This document shows, piece by piece, positions 8,817 through 17,478 of a stretch of 64,000 nucleotides of DNA; within the stretch, counting starts at the first letter, position 1, and each line of letters begins with the position of its first letter. The translations under genes and the position numbers were made by a program. Where the stretch lies: the NCBI GenBank assembly GCA_965220425.1, contig OZ244830.1:2170001-2234000 (forward strand), read 5' to 3'. Under the pieces are notes generated by a model. That model saw only the letters and a list, made by a program, of their open reading frames with translations, made no database searches and was not told where the DNA came from. This DNA comes from Azophilus sp965220425. GTDB lineage: Bacteria > Pseudomonadota > Gammaproteobacteria > Pseudomonadales > Azotimanducaceae.

Positions 8817-10163
8817 ATGGCGCCGCGAGGCCGCATCATCGACCTGCAGACGGTGGACGTCCGCTTCCCGACGTCGACGACGCTTGACGGGTCCGACGCC
8901 ACGAACGAAGCGCCCGACTATTCGGCCGCGGTCATCGAACTGTCGACCGCTGCGGGGCAATCGGGCCACGCGCTGATCTTCACCATCGGGCGCGGCAACG
9001 ACCTGTGCTGCGCCGCGGTGGAGCATTTGCGCCACCGGGTGGTGGGTTGTGACCTCGGCGACATCGAGCGTGACATGGCGGGTTTCTACGATGACCTGCG
9101 CGGCGACAGCCAGCTGGGCTGGCTCGGTGCGGAATCGGGCGTCGTGCATATGGCGGTGGGCGGTGTGGTCAACGCGGTCTGGGACCTTCTGGCGCGCGCC
9201 GCCGGCCAGCCGGTCTGGCGCCTGCTCGCCGAGATGCCGCCGGACCGGTTCGTCGAGTGCCTGGACTTTCGCTTCGTCACCGACGTTTTGACGAAGGAGG
9301 AAGCCCTCGAGATGGTCGTGCGCAACGAGCCGACCAAACGGCAGCGCATGCGCGATCTGGAGCGCCGGGGCTATCCAGCCTACACCACCTCGCCGGGCTG
9401 GCTCGGCTACGACGATGCGAAATTGCGCGGCCTGTGCTTGCAGGCCCGTAAAGACGGCTTCGACCGGATCAAGCTCAAGGTGGGAACGGACATCGAACGC
9501 GACCTTCGCCGCTGCGCCATCGCGCGCAACGCGCTGGGCAGCAACGGGCAGTTGATGGTCGACGCTAACCAGGCGTGGGAAGTGGAGGAGGCGATCGGCT
9601 GGATGCGGCGGCTTGAATGCCACTTGCCTGCGTGGATCGAAGAGCCCACCTCGCCGTGCGACGTGCTCGGCCACAAGCGCATCCGCGACGGGCTGGCCGG
9701 CTCCGGCATTCGCGTGGCCAGCGGGGAGCACTGCCCGAACCGCGTGCTGTTCAAGCAGTTCATCGTCGCCGGCGCCATCGACATCGTCCAGATCGACGCC
9801 TGCCGGCTGGCGGGCCTCAACGAAGCGCTGACCGTTTATGCCATCGCGGCCAAGTACGGCAAGCCGGTCTGCCCCCATGCCGGTGGGGTCGGCCTGTGCG
9901 AGTACGTGCAGCACCTGTCGATGATCGACTATGTGCGCCTCTCAGCGGAGATCGGCGAGCGCGTCATCGAGTACGTGGATCATCTGCACGAGCACTTTGA
10001 GGATCCCTGCGTGGTCGAGAACGGCGCGTATGCGGCGCCGGTGCAGCCGGGGTTCAGCGTCCGGATGCGCGCCGCCGCACTCGACGACTACAAATTTCCC
10101 GACGGCCGCCGGTGGCGTGCCGGCACTGGGGCGGTCGTGCCGACGGGGGCGCACGACCGGTGA
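8817..10163 (+). CDS. fucD: L-fuconate dehydratase (enolase superfamily)
   Basis: A 448-aa mandelate-racemase-like dehydratase that converts L-fuconate to 2-keto-3-deoxy-L-fuconate. The N-terminal capping domain is followed by the barrel. The K-x-K base is at about residues 219-221 (RIKLKVG). Metal ligands are in LMVDANQAW, WIEEPTSP and ASGEHCPN, the Asp is in VQIDACR, and the catalytic His is in CPHAGGVGLCEY. The start is supported by a good ribosome site. It is first in the operon and its TGA overlaps the GTG of the aldo/keto reductase (GTGA). Length and motifs fit FucD closely. Confidence 0.93.
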   Translation: MAPRGRIIDLQTVDVRFPTSTTLDGSDATNEAPDYSAAVIELSTAAGQSGHALIFTIGRGNDLCCAAVEHLRHRVVGCDLGDIERDMAGFYDDLRGDSQLGWLGAESGVVHMAVGGVVNAVWDLLARAAGQPVWRLLAEMPPDRFVECLDFRFVTDVLTKEEALEMVVRNEPTKRQRMRDLERRGYPAYTTSPGWLGYDDAKLRGLCLQARKDGFDRIKLKVGTDIERDLRRCAIARNALGSNGQLMVDANQAWEVEEAIGWMRRLECHLPAWIEEPTSPCDVLGHKRIRDGLAGSGIRVASGEHCPNRVLFKQFIVAGAIDIVQIDACRLAGLNEALTVYAIAAKYGKPVCPHAGGVGLCEYVQHLSMIDYVRLSAEIGERVIEYVDHLHEHFEDPCVVENGAYAAPVQPGFSVRMRAAALDDYKFPDGRRWRAGTGAVVPTGAHDR

Positions 10164-11203
10164 TCGCGTCCGCCCGCAATCGCCTGGGCGCCAGCGGCCT
10201 GGAAATCGGCCGCCTCGGTCTCGGCTGCGCGCCACTCGGCAATCTTTACCGGCCCATGGCCGATGCCGAGGCCCGGGCGCTGTTGGCCGCCGCCTGGGGG
10301 GCGGGCATTCGGCTGTTCGACACGGCGCCCCACTACGGGCAGGGCCTGAGCGAGCGCCGCCTGGGCGATGCGCTGCGCGGCGTCGACCGCGGCGGGGTCG
10401 TCTTGTCCACGAAGGTCGGGCGGCTGTTGCAGCCGGCGGGTCACGCGCCTGCCCGGCAAGGCTTTTGTTCGCCGATGCCGTTCGATGCTGTCTACGACTA
10501 TACCTACGGCGGTGTGATGCGCTCGTTCGAGGACAGCCTGCAACGGCTCGGGCTCGACCGCATCGACGTCCTGTTGATGCACGACATCGGCCGCGCCACC
10601 CACGGGGCGCGCAACGACCGATTGTTTCCCGTCGCCATGCGCGACGGCTATCGCGCCCTTGCGGAGTTGCGCGCGAACGGCGACGTGCGCGCTATCGGTC
10701 TCGGCGTGAACGAATGCGACGTCCTGGTGACGGCGCTCGAACACGGCGACTGGGACTGCTTTCTGCTGGCCGGGCGCTACACACTCTTGGACCAGGAGGC
10801 GTTGTGCGCCGTGCTGCCGCGCTGCGTCGAACGGGGGTGTTCGGTCATCGTCGGCGGGCCGTACAATTCGGGGATCCTGGCCACGGGCGGGCGTGCCGGC
10901 GCCCGCTACGACTACGACATCGCCGGCCGCGGCGTGATCGACCGCGTACGCCGCCTGGAAGCCGTGTGTGCCGCGTTCGGCGTACCGCTGGCGGCGGCCG
11001 CGCTGCAGTTTCCGCTGACCCATCCGGCGGTCGCGGCGGTCATTCCCGGCATCGACCGCGCCGATCGCGTCGCCGAGACGCAGCGCCTGTTTCGGATGCC
11101 TCTCCCCGACGATTTCTGGCGGACACTCAAAGCGAAGGCACTGCTCGCCGAGGCGGCGCCGGTCCCGGTGCCGGGCGCGCAAGACGAGTGTCCCATCGCG
11201 TGA
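10160..11203 (+). CDS. Aldo/keto reductase, probable L-fucose 1-dehydrogenase
   Basis: A 347-aa aldo/keto reductase of the D-threo-aldose/L-fucose dehydrogenase group, expected to oxidise L-fucose at C1 to the lactone with NAD(P). The barrel start GLGCAPLGNLY, the Asp-Tyr pair in RLFDTAPHYGQGLSE, Lys in VLSTKVGRLL and His in LLMHDIGR form the catalytic tetrad. The GTG at 10160 overlaps the fucD stop by 4 bases. The neighbours, dehydratase before and lactonase after, support the substrate assignment, though other 6-deoxy or threo-aldoses are possible. Confidence 0.88.
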   Translation: MIASARNRLGASGLEIGRLGLGCAPLGNLYRPMADAEARALLAAAWGAGIRLFDTAPHYGQGLSERRLGDALRGVDRGGVVLSTKVGRLLQPAGHAPARQGFCSPMPFDAVYDYTYGGVMRSFEDSLQRLGLDRIDVLLMHDIGRATHGARNDRLFPVAMRDGYRALAELRANGDVRAIGLGVNECDVLVTALEHGDWDCFLLAGRYTLLDQEALCAVLPRCVERGCSVIVGGPYNSGILATGGRAGARYDYDIAGRGVIDRVRRLEAVCAAFGVPLAAAALQFPLTHPAVAAVIPGIDRADRVAETQRLFRMPLPDDFWRTLKAKALLAEAAPVPVPGAQDECPIA

Positions 11204-11406
11204 GCCGCCATCGTCTCAGCGCGCCGCACGGGGACGGCGCCAGGACGCGGCGCGCAGGCGTTCGGCTCTCCCGTGCCGACGGCCGCAACCCGGCCGCTTC
11301 TCCTTATGCGGCGCGCCTCTATGGCGCTCGGCGCGCGCCTTGCCAGCGACCAAAATTGCTCGCCCTGAACACTCAACGTATTTGTGACCCAGGACACTAG
11401 CGGCCG
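11204..11406. other. Intra-operon gap ending in an IS630-type end remnant
   Basis: 203 bases separate the aldo/keto reductase from the lactonase, while the other genes in the operon overlap. The last part, tatttgtgacccaggacacta at 11379-11399, resembles the right terminus of IS630-family elements; the IS630 at 49728-50950 ends gtgacaggacacta next to the same TA. No transposase survives, so this is an IS scar. It may affect transcription of the downstream three genes. Confidence 0.5.
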
Positions 11407-12360
11407 ATGACGGCGACCGGCGATGCGAAGATGGGGGTGGACAGCCACCATCATTTCTGGACGCTTTCGCGCGGCGACTACGGCTGGCTGACGCCGGCGG
11501 TGGAGCCGCTCTACCGCGACTTCGGGCCCGGCGACCTGGAGCCCCACTTGCGTGCGGTGGGCGTTCGCCGCACGGTGATCGTCCAAGCCGCGCCCACCGT
11601 GGCGGAAACCCGGCACCTCCTGGCGATCGCTTCCCGCGAGGCCGCCGTCGCCGGCGTCGTCGGCTGGGTGGACATGGACCGGCCCGAGGCGGCGCTGCGC
11701 GATCTGGCGCGCCTGGCGCGCGAGGGGGCGCTCATCGGCATTCGGCCGATGATCCAGGACATCGGGTATACGACCTGGATGCTGCAACCCTCGCCGGCCC
11801 GCGTGTTCGAGCGCATGATCGAAGTCGACCTCGCCTTCGACGCCCTGGTGCGGCCGGCGCACCTGCCGGTGTTGCGCGAGCTGCTCGCGCGCTATCCGGA
11901 AATGCGCACGGTGATCGATCACGGCGGCAAGCCCGACATCGCCGCGCGGCGCTGGCAGCCCTGGGCAGACCGCATGTCTGCCCTCGCCGGCGAGACCGGC
12001 GCGTTCTGCAAGCTCTCGGGGCTCGTTACCGAGGCGCGGTTGGACGACGGCGCCGGTGCGCTCGTGCCCTATATGGACCATCTCTACCGCTGCTTCGGTC
12101 CCGAGCGGCTGATGTGGGGCAGCGACTGGCCGGTGCTGAACCTGGGCGGGCGCGCCACCGGGGCCGGTGCGGCGGCGCACGCCCCCGGCGAAAAAGAGAC
12201 CGCGACGCCCGCCTATTGCCGGTGGCACGCGGCGGTGCAAGACTGGCTCGGGGACCGGGGCGCGGTCGCTGCCGGCGCGATCCTGGGCGGCACGGCGACC
12301 CGGTTCTACGGACTGAACACACCACACACCCGGGAGGCAACGCACGATGAGCGGATTTGA
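11407..12360 (+). CDS. L-fuconolactone hydrolase (amidohydrolase family)
   Basis: A 317-aa amidohydrolase-2 protein that would open L-fucono-lactone to L-fuconate. The metal motif DSHHHFW is at residues 13-19, IGIRPMIQD is the conserved second strand, VIDHGGKPDI holds the central His, and MWGSDWPVLN carries the C-terminal Asp. It lies between the dehydrogenase and the DUF2961 gene, whose start overlaps its end by 14 bases. The position next to FucD and the aldo/keto reductase is the main reason for choosing fuconolactone over related lactones such as rhamnonolactone. Confidence 0.87.
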   Translation: MTATGDAKMGVDSHHHFWTLSRGDYGWLTPAVEPLYRDFGPGDLEPHLRAVGVRRTVIVQAAPTVAETRHLLAIASREAAVAGVVGWVDMDRPEAALRDLARLAREGALIGIRPMIQDIGYTTWMLQPSPARVFERMIEVDLAFDALVRPAHLPVLRELLARYPEMRTVIDHGGKPDIAARRWQPWADRMSALAGETGAFCKLSGLVTEARLDDGAGALVPYMDHLYRCFGPERLMWGSDWPVLNLGGRATGAGAAAHAPGEKETATPAYCRWHAAVQDWLGDRGAVAAGAILGGTATRFYGLNTPHTREATHDERI

Positions 12361-13465
12361 CGGGCTGGGCATGGGTCTCGGCAATCTGGCGCGGCTCTCG
12401 GACGCCGAGAGCCGTTCCATCTCCGCGGAGAACCCGGACGGCGCCCGGGGCGGCGGCGGCCGGGCGACGGACGGCACCGGCAGCGTGCACGCCCGGGACC
12501 TCGGCGTCGGCTGGAAGGTGTCGCCGTCGATCGAGCTGCCGCCCGGGGAGACGGCCACGCTGGCGCGCATTGCGGGCAGCGGCGCCATCCAGCAGATCTG
12601 GCTGACCTGTCAGGGCGGCGCGACGCTCAGGAACCTGATCCTGCGCATGTACTGGGACGACCAGGCGCACCCGTCGGTGGAAGTGCCCCTCGGCGACTTT
12701 TTCGCGTGCGGTTGGGGCGCTTTTGCGCCCGTCGCCTCGCTCGCGGTCTGCGTCAACCCGGCGCGCGGCCTGAACTGCTACTGGGAGATGCCGTTTCGCT
12801 CGAGCGCCCGGATCACACTGGAGAACCGGGACGATGTGGGCACGGTCGTCTACTACCAGATCAACTACGCGCTGACCGAGGTTTCGGCCGAGCGCGCCTG
12901 TTTCCACGCCCGCTTCCGGCGCTCGAACCCGGTGCCCGAGAAGCGGGACCACGTGCTCCTGGAGGAGGTGCGCGGCCGCGGCCAGTACGTTGGGACCTAT
13001 CTGGCGTGGGGGGTGAACCACAACGGCTGGTGGGGCGAGGGGGAGGTCAAGTTCTTTCTCGACAGGGACGGCGATTTCCCGACCCTTTGCGGCACCGGCA
13101 CCGAGGACTATTTCGGGGGCTCGCACAACTTCGATTTGCACACCGTCGAGCCGGACCGGGCCGAGCGCTACCGCACCTACACGACGCCCTATTGCGGCCT
13201 GCCTCAGGTGATCGTCCCCGACGGCGCCTACCGGGCCAGCCAGCGCTTCGGGATGTACCGCTGGCACATTGTCGACCCGGTGCGCTTCCGCGAGCGCATC
13301 AAGGTCACGGTGCAATGCCTCGGCTGGCGCTCGGACGCGGACCGTGAGCGGCGCCGCTACCTGCCGAGGCGGGACGATGTGGCCTCGACGGCGTTCTGGT
13401 ACCAGACGTTGCCGTCGGCTCCGCCGCCGCCGCTGCCCGGCCGTGACGACCTCGAGATCGTCTGA
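12347..13465 (+). CDS. DUF2961 (GH172-like) protein
   Basis: A 372-aa DUF2961 protein; the family includes GH172 enzymes acting on furanosides. Family marks are GSGAIQQIWLT, LRMYWDDQAHPSVEVPLGDFF, FGMYRWHIVDPVRF, and GTGTEDYFGGSHNF with the acidic E-D pair near the active site. There is no signal peptide, so it would be cytoplasmic, unlike a typical polysaccharide-degrading glycosidase. It is translationally coupled to the lactonase. Its substrate cannot be read from sequence. The location within a fucose operon suggests action on a short fucose-containing or furanose-ring product (inference). Confidence 0.8.
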   Translation: MSGFDGLGMGLGNLARLSDAESRSISAENPDGARGGGGRATDGTGSVHARDLGVGWKVSPSIELPPGETATLARIAGSGAIQQIWLTCQGGATLRNLILRMYWDDQAHPSVEVPLGDFFACGWGAFAPVASLAVCVNPARGLNCYWEMPFRSSARITLENRDDVGTVVYYQINYALTEVSAERACFHARFRRSNPVPEKRDHVLLEEVRGRGQYVGTYLAWGVNHNGWWGEGEVKFFLDRDGDFPTLCGTGTEDYFGGSHNFDLHTVEPDRAERYRTYTTPYCGLPQVIVPDGAYRASQRFGMYRWHIVDPVRFRERIKVTVQCLGWRSDADRERRRYLPRRDDVASTAFWYQTLPSAPPPPLPGRDDLEIV

Positions 13466-13475
13466 GGCTGCGCGC

Positions 13476-14255
13476 ATGTCGAAAGGGACTCGAACGCAAC
13501 CCGTGAGCGGCTCCGGACGGCTCGCGGGCAAGCGCGTCCTGGTCACCGCGGCTGCCTCCGGAATCGGCCGGGCCACGGCGCTGGCGTTCGCCGGCGAAGG
13601 CGCGCAAGTGACGGCCGTCGACGTCGACGCGCGCCGCCTCAAGACGCTGTGCGACGGCTACCCGGCGCTCTTTCCGCGGGTCTGCAACCTGGTCGACAGG
13701 GCGTCGGTCGAGGCGCTGGCCGTCGGCGTCGGCGAGACGGACGTGCTGTTCAACTGCGCTGGCTTCGTGCACGCGGGGACGATCCTCGAGTGTACCGAAG
13801 ATGACTGGCACTTCTCCTTCGCGCTCAACGTCACGGCGATGTACCGCCTGACACAGGCGTTGCTGCCCGCCATGCTGCGTCGGCGCTCCGGCAACATCAT
13901 CAACATGGCCTCCGTCGCCGGGGTCACGACCGGGGTGCCCCGCCGTTGTGTCTACAGCGCCACCAAGGCGGCGGTGGTCGGGCTGACGCGGTCGATCGCC
14001 TGCGACTTCGTGGCCGAAGGCGTGCGCTGCAACGCGGTCTGTCCGGGCACGGTCGACACGCCGTCGCTTGGCGCCCGTCTTGAAGCGTTCGAGAATCCCG
14101 TCGAGGCACGCCGGGCGTTCGAGCAGCGCCAGCCCATGGGCCGCCTGGGCGATCCCGGCGAAGTCGCCGCCCTGCTCGTCTACCTGGCCTCCGACGAGTC
14201 GGCATTCGTCACCGGCCAGACGTTTGTCATCGACGGCGGCTGGAGCAACGGCTGA
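13476..14255 (+). CDS. SDR, probable 2-keto-3-deoxy-L-fuconate dehydrogenase
   Basis: A 259-aa short-chain dehydrogenase. ATG 13476, 10 bases after the DUF2961 stop, gives the Rossmann nucleotide site TAAASGIGRA, NCAGFVH, the catalytic Ser in MASVAGV, Y-x-x-x-K in YSATKAA, and the C-terminal GQTFVIDGGWS. In the dehydratase pathway an SDR of this type oxidises 2-keto-3-deoxy-L-fuconate at C4 to a diketo acid. The hydrolase that would finish the route is not in the window. The gene overlaps convergent nagA by 29 bases. Confidence 0.85.
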   Translation: MSKGTRTQPVSGSGRLAGKRVLVTAAASGIGRATALAFAGEGAQVTAVDVDARRLKTLCDGYPALFPRVCNLVDRASVEALAVGVGETDVLFNCAGFVHAGTILECTEDDWHFSFALNVTAMYRLTQALLPAMLRRRSGNIINMASVAGVTTGVPRRCVYSATKAAVVGLTRSIACDFVAEGVRCNAVCPGTVDTPSLGARLEAFENPVEARRAFEQRQPMGRLGDPGEVAALLVYLASDESAFVTGQTFVIDGGWSNG

Positions 14256-15411
14256 CCGGCGCCAGCCCGATGTGCCGCACGCCGTCGACCCACACCCCGG
14301 TGACGTTGCGGCGCCCGTCAAGGGCGACGAAGCTGGCTTTCGCGCCCGGGCGGATGCGGCCGAGGCGCGCGCCGAGGCCGAGCGCGCACGCGGGGTAGAG
14401 CGAAGCCATCCGCACCGCCTCGAACCAGTCGACGGCGGCGAACCGGGCCGTGTTGTTCACTGCGTCGATCATGGTCAGGGCCGAGCCGGCGAGGCCCCCC
14501 TCGGCGGTGACGCAGCGTCCGCCTTCGACGCGGATGCGGCGCCCGTACAGCTCGAACGAACAGCGCCGGGTGCCGACCGGGGGCATCGCGTCGGTGACCA
14601 GAAGCGCCCCGCCGCGCCGCTTGGCGGCCACCGCCACCCTGAGCGCGGCCGGGTGCACGTGGTGGCCGTCGGCGATGATGCCGAACCAGGCCGCCTCGTC
14701 CACGAGTGCGGCGCCGACCATGCCCGGTGCGCGGCTCTCAAGCCCCGTCATGGCGTTGTAGAGGTGCGTGAAGCCCTTGACCCCGGCGGCGACCGCGCGC
14801 CGCGCCGTGTCGTAGCCGGCGGCGCTGTGCCCGGCGCAGACGATCACGCCCGCCGCGGCGAGCCGCGCAATCGTCTCCAGGTCAGTTCGCTCCGGGGCCA
14901 GGGTGAGCACGGTGACGCCGGCTTTGAGCGACGTCACCAGTCCGAACGCCGCCGCATCGAGGCGCCGCATGCGCCGGACGTCGTGGACGCCCGCCCGCTT
15001 GTCGCTCAAAAACGGGCCTTCCAGGTGGATGCCGAGCACGCCGGGCACGCCGTTCTCGATTGCCGCCTCGACGGCGCCGATCGCGCGGCGCATGGTCTCG
15101 AGCCGGTCGGTGATCAGCGTCGGCAGAAAGCCGGTCGTGCCGAACGGCCGGTGCGCGGCGCCGATGGCCGCAATGGTTTTCGGCGAGGGGTCGTCGTTGA
15201 ACAGCACACCGCCGCCGCCGTTGACCTGCAGGTCGACGAACCCGGGGATCAGGAGGTCCTCGCCGAGCGCGACCCGCACCGGGGTGTCCGGCGCCAGGTC
15301 GCGCCGATCGAGCACACGCTCGACGGCATCGCCGCGCACCACCACGGCCCGGTTCGCCAGCAGTGTTTCGCCGTCAAACACCGCGCCGGCGAGCGCCCAC
15401 TCGCCCGTCAC
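14227..15411 (-). CDS. nagA: N-acetylhexosamine-6-phosphate deacetylase
   Basis: A 394-aa NagA/AgaA-type amidohydrolase that removes acetate from GlcNAc-6-P or GalNAc-6-P. Visible residues are Glu in GIHLEGPFLSDKRAGVH (metal), His in CAGHSAA, His in FTHLYNAMTG, and the catalytic Asp in LVTDAMPP. GTG 15411 overlaps the kinase stop by 4 bases and gives a normal family length. It is last in the agaZ-agaS-ROK-nagA operon, so N-acetylgalactosamine-6-phosphate is a likely substrate. Its 3' end overlaps the SDR on the other strand. Confidence 0.9.
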   Translation of the reverse strand: MTGEWALAGAVFDGETLLANRAVVVRGDAVERVLDRRDLAPDTPVRVALGEDLLIPGFVDLQVNGGGGVLFNDDPSPKTIAAIGAAHRPFGTTGFLPTLITDRLETMRRAIGAVEAAIENGVPGVLGIHLEGPFLSDKRAGVHDVRRMRRLDAAAFGLVTSLKAGVTVLTLAPERTDLETIARLAAAGVIVCAGHSAAGYDTARRAVAAGVKGFTHLYNAMTGLESRAPGMVGAALVDEAAWFGIIADGHHVHPAALRVAVAAKRRGGALLVTDAMPPVGTRRCSFELYGRRIRVEGGRCVTAEGGLAGSALTMIDAVNNTARFAAVDWFEAVRMASLYPACALGLGARLGRIRPGAKASFVALDGRRNVTGVWVDGVRHIGLAPVSRCSSRRR

Positions 15412-16316
15412 GGTGCGGCTTCGCGGGCGAGCAGGGCGGCGCCCCGGGCGCCGCCGCTCGCGCCGAACACCGGCGGCGAGATCACGGGCGGCGCAACACC
15501 TTCGAACAGGTAGCGCCCAACCGCGGCGGGCAGCGCGCGGTAGAGTTCGACGATGCCCGACAATCCGCCGCCGAACACCACGACCTCCGGCCCGAGCGTC
15601 AGCGCGAGCCGTGAGATAAAATAGCCCAGGCAGTCGAGGTAGGCGTTGAACGTCGCGTGCGCAACCGCCGCACCGCCGCGCAGGTCCGCGATCAGGTCTT
15701 CGACCGACGCATACTTCGCGCCGCGCCGCGCGCCCGACCGCAACAGGCCGGGGCCCGACAACGTCTGCTCGGCGCAGCCGGCGGCGCCGCACAGGCAGGG
15801 CGCCACCGGCAGACCGTATTGCTCGACCAGGTGTGCCGGCATGGGCAGGTGGCCAAACTCGCCGCTGACGCGCGCCGGGCCCGCGTGCAGGCGGCCGTCG
15901 ACGCAGAGCGCGCCGCCGACGCCGGTGCCGAGCACCACGCCCATGCCGATTCCCGCGCCACTCAGCGCGCCGCCGCGGGCTTCCGAATGCGTGAACGCAC
16001 GCACGTCGTTGTCGACCGCCACCGGGCGAGCCAGCGTCCTTTCGATGTCGGCGATGGCTTGGCGGCCGTTGAGGCAGGGCACGTGGGCGGAGATCGAACG
16101 GCCATCGCCGTCGACGATTCCCGGGAAGGCCAGCCCGACCGCCTGCGCGGTGCCAGCGATGCCGTCGGCGGCGGCGACCAGCCCGGCGACCGCGGCCAGG
16201 AACGCCGCGTAATCGCCGCCGGGCGTCGGCACGCGCCGCCGTTCCAGCGGTTCCATCACGCGATCGTAGACGGCCAATTCCATCTTGGTGCCGCCGATGT
16301 CGATTCCGCAGGCCAT
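15408..16316 (-). CDS. ROK-family N-acetylhexosamine kinase
   Basis: A 302-aa ROK sugar kinase. The ATP site GIDIGGTKMELAV is at the N-terminus, the catalytic Asp is in VDNDVRAFTHSEA, and the zinc motif is present as GHLPMPAH followed by CLCGAAGCAEQTLSG. It would phosphorylate GlcNAc or GalNAc at C6 in the cytoplasm, providing the NagA substrate. It is coupled to nagA by a 4-base GTGA overlap and lies 17 bases from agaS. The AgaS/AgaZ context favours N-acetylgalactosamine, but the sequence alone does not separate it from a GlcNAc kinase. Confidence 0.88.
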   Translation of the reverse strand: MACGIDIGGTKMELAVYDRVMEPLERRRVPTPGGDYAAFLAAVAGLVAAADGIAGTAQAVGLAFPGIVDGDGRSISAHVPCLNGRQAIADIERTLARPVAVDNDVRAFTHSEARGGALSGAGIGMGVVLGTGVGGALCVDGRLHAGPARVSGEFGHLPMPAHLVEQYGLPVAPCLCGAAGCAEQTLSGPGLLRSGARRGAKYASVEDLIADLRGGAAVAHATFNAYLDCLGYFISRLALTLGPEVVVFGGGLSGIVELYRALPAAVGRYLFEGVAPPVISPPVFGASGGARGAALLAREAAP

Positions 16317-16333
16317 GGGCGATGCCGCGCGCG

Positions 16334-17458
16334 TCAGCCGCAGTACGGGTGGATGCGCACGCCCTGGACCACGCGATTGATCTCACCCGACGGACAGGGG
16401 TTGTCCGGCGAGATGCCGAGCGCGCGCGCCTTGAAGAACGCCAGCATCTGGCAGAACACCACGTCGGGCAGCGACAGCCAGAAGTCGTCGATCGCGCCCG
16501 TCTCGCCGCCATAGGTGGCCGCGCTCAGCGCCACCAGTTCGGCCGCCCGGCCGTCCCGCTCAAGTTCGGCCAGAAGGTCCAGATCGTAGCGGTCGGTGTA
16601 AGGATCGGCCGAGCGCAGCAGCACCACGCAGGTGGATTCGTCGACAACGCATTTCGGGCCGTGGCGGAACCCGAGCGGCGTGTCGGCGAGCGCCGCGAGC
16701 CGGCCGTTCGTCAACTCCAGACCCTTCAGGCAGGCCTCTCGAGCTGTCCCGGCGAGGCAGCCCGCGCCGAGCGCGACCAGCCGCTCGAACGGCACGGCGG
16801 CCAGGCGGCGCGCCCGCTCGGCGAGTTCGTCAACGGCGAAGCGCGTCATGTCGGCCGCCCGTTCGAAGCGCACCGGGTCGGGCGCAAAGATTCGGGCGCA
16901 GGCGACGAGCATCGCCGTGAAGCTGCTGGTCATTGCGAAACTGCAATCGTTCGTGCGCTCGGGCAGCGCCAGGCACAGCGCGGCGGGGTCCCGGGCGGCG
17001 ATTCGCGCCAGCGCCCCGTCGATGTTGCAGGTCAGCACCAGATGCCGGCAGTCGCTGAGCAGGCGGCTGGCCAGCTCGACGGCCGCAACGCTCTCCGGAC
17101 TGTCGCCGGAGCGCGCGAACGAGACCAGCAGCGTCGGCACGTCCTCGGCCAGCACCAGGGCGGGGTGCCCCACCAGGTCGGTCGAACTCACCGCCTCGAC
17201 TCGGTGGCCGAGCTTGTGGCGCAGCCAGGGCGCCAGCGTCTCGCCGACGAACGACGACGAGCCCGCTCCGCACAGGACGATGCGCCGGCCCGTCGCCGCC
17301 AGCACCGGGCCAAGCCAGTCCTCGATGTCCGGCCGTCGCCGCTCGAGTTCGGCGTCCGCCTCGATCCAGACGTCCGGCTGCTGGCAGATCTCGCGCGCCG
17401 TCCAGTAGGCTCCGTCCGCCGCGAGCAGCTCCGTGTCGATGCCGAGGTGGGTCTGCAT
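16334..17458 (-). CDS. agaS: Galactosamine-6-phosphate deaminase/isomerase AgaS
   Basis: A 374-aa double-SIS protein of the AgaS family that converts galactosamine-6-phosphate to tagatose-6-phosphate with loss of ammonia. The first SIS domain begins at VLCGAGSSSFVGETLAPWL and includes SFARSGDSPESVAA. The second contains ALGAGCLAGTAREACLKGLELTNG and the FRHGPKCVVDEST motif. I chose ATG 17458; the frame is open slightly further. It lies 20 bases from agaZ and 17 from the kinase gene. The overall length is typical. Confidence 0.9.
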   Translation of the reverse strand: MQTHLGIDTELLAADGAYWTAREICQQPDVWIEADAELERRRPDIEDWLGPVLAATGRRIVLCGAGSSSFVGETLAPWLRHKLGHRVEAVSSTDLVGHPALVLAEDVPTLLVSFARSGDSPESVAAVELASRLLSDCRHLVLTCNIDGALARIAARDPAALCLALPERTNDCSFAMTSSFTAMLVACARIFAPDPVRFERAADMTRFAVDELAERARRLAAVPFERLVALGAGCLAGTAREACLKGLELTNGRLAALADTPLGFRHGPKCVVDESTCVVLLRSADPYTDRYDLDLLAELERDGRAAELVALSAATYGGETGAIDDFWLSLPDVVFCQMLAFFKARALGISPDNPCPSGEINRVVQGVRIHPYCG

Positions 17459-17478
17459 GGCGGGTCGTGCGGATCCGC

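Noticed and set aside
14068..15513. 481-codon plus-strand open frame
   Set aside because: Antisense shadow of nagA and the kinase gene, which have clear motifs on the other strand.
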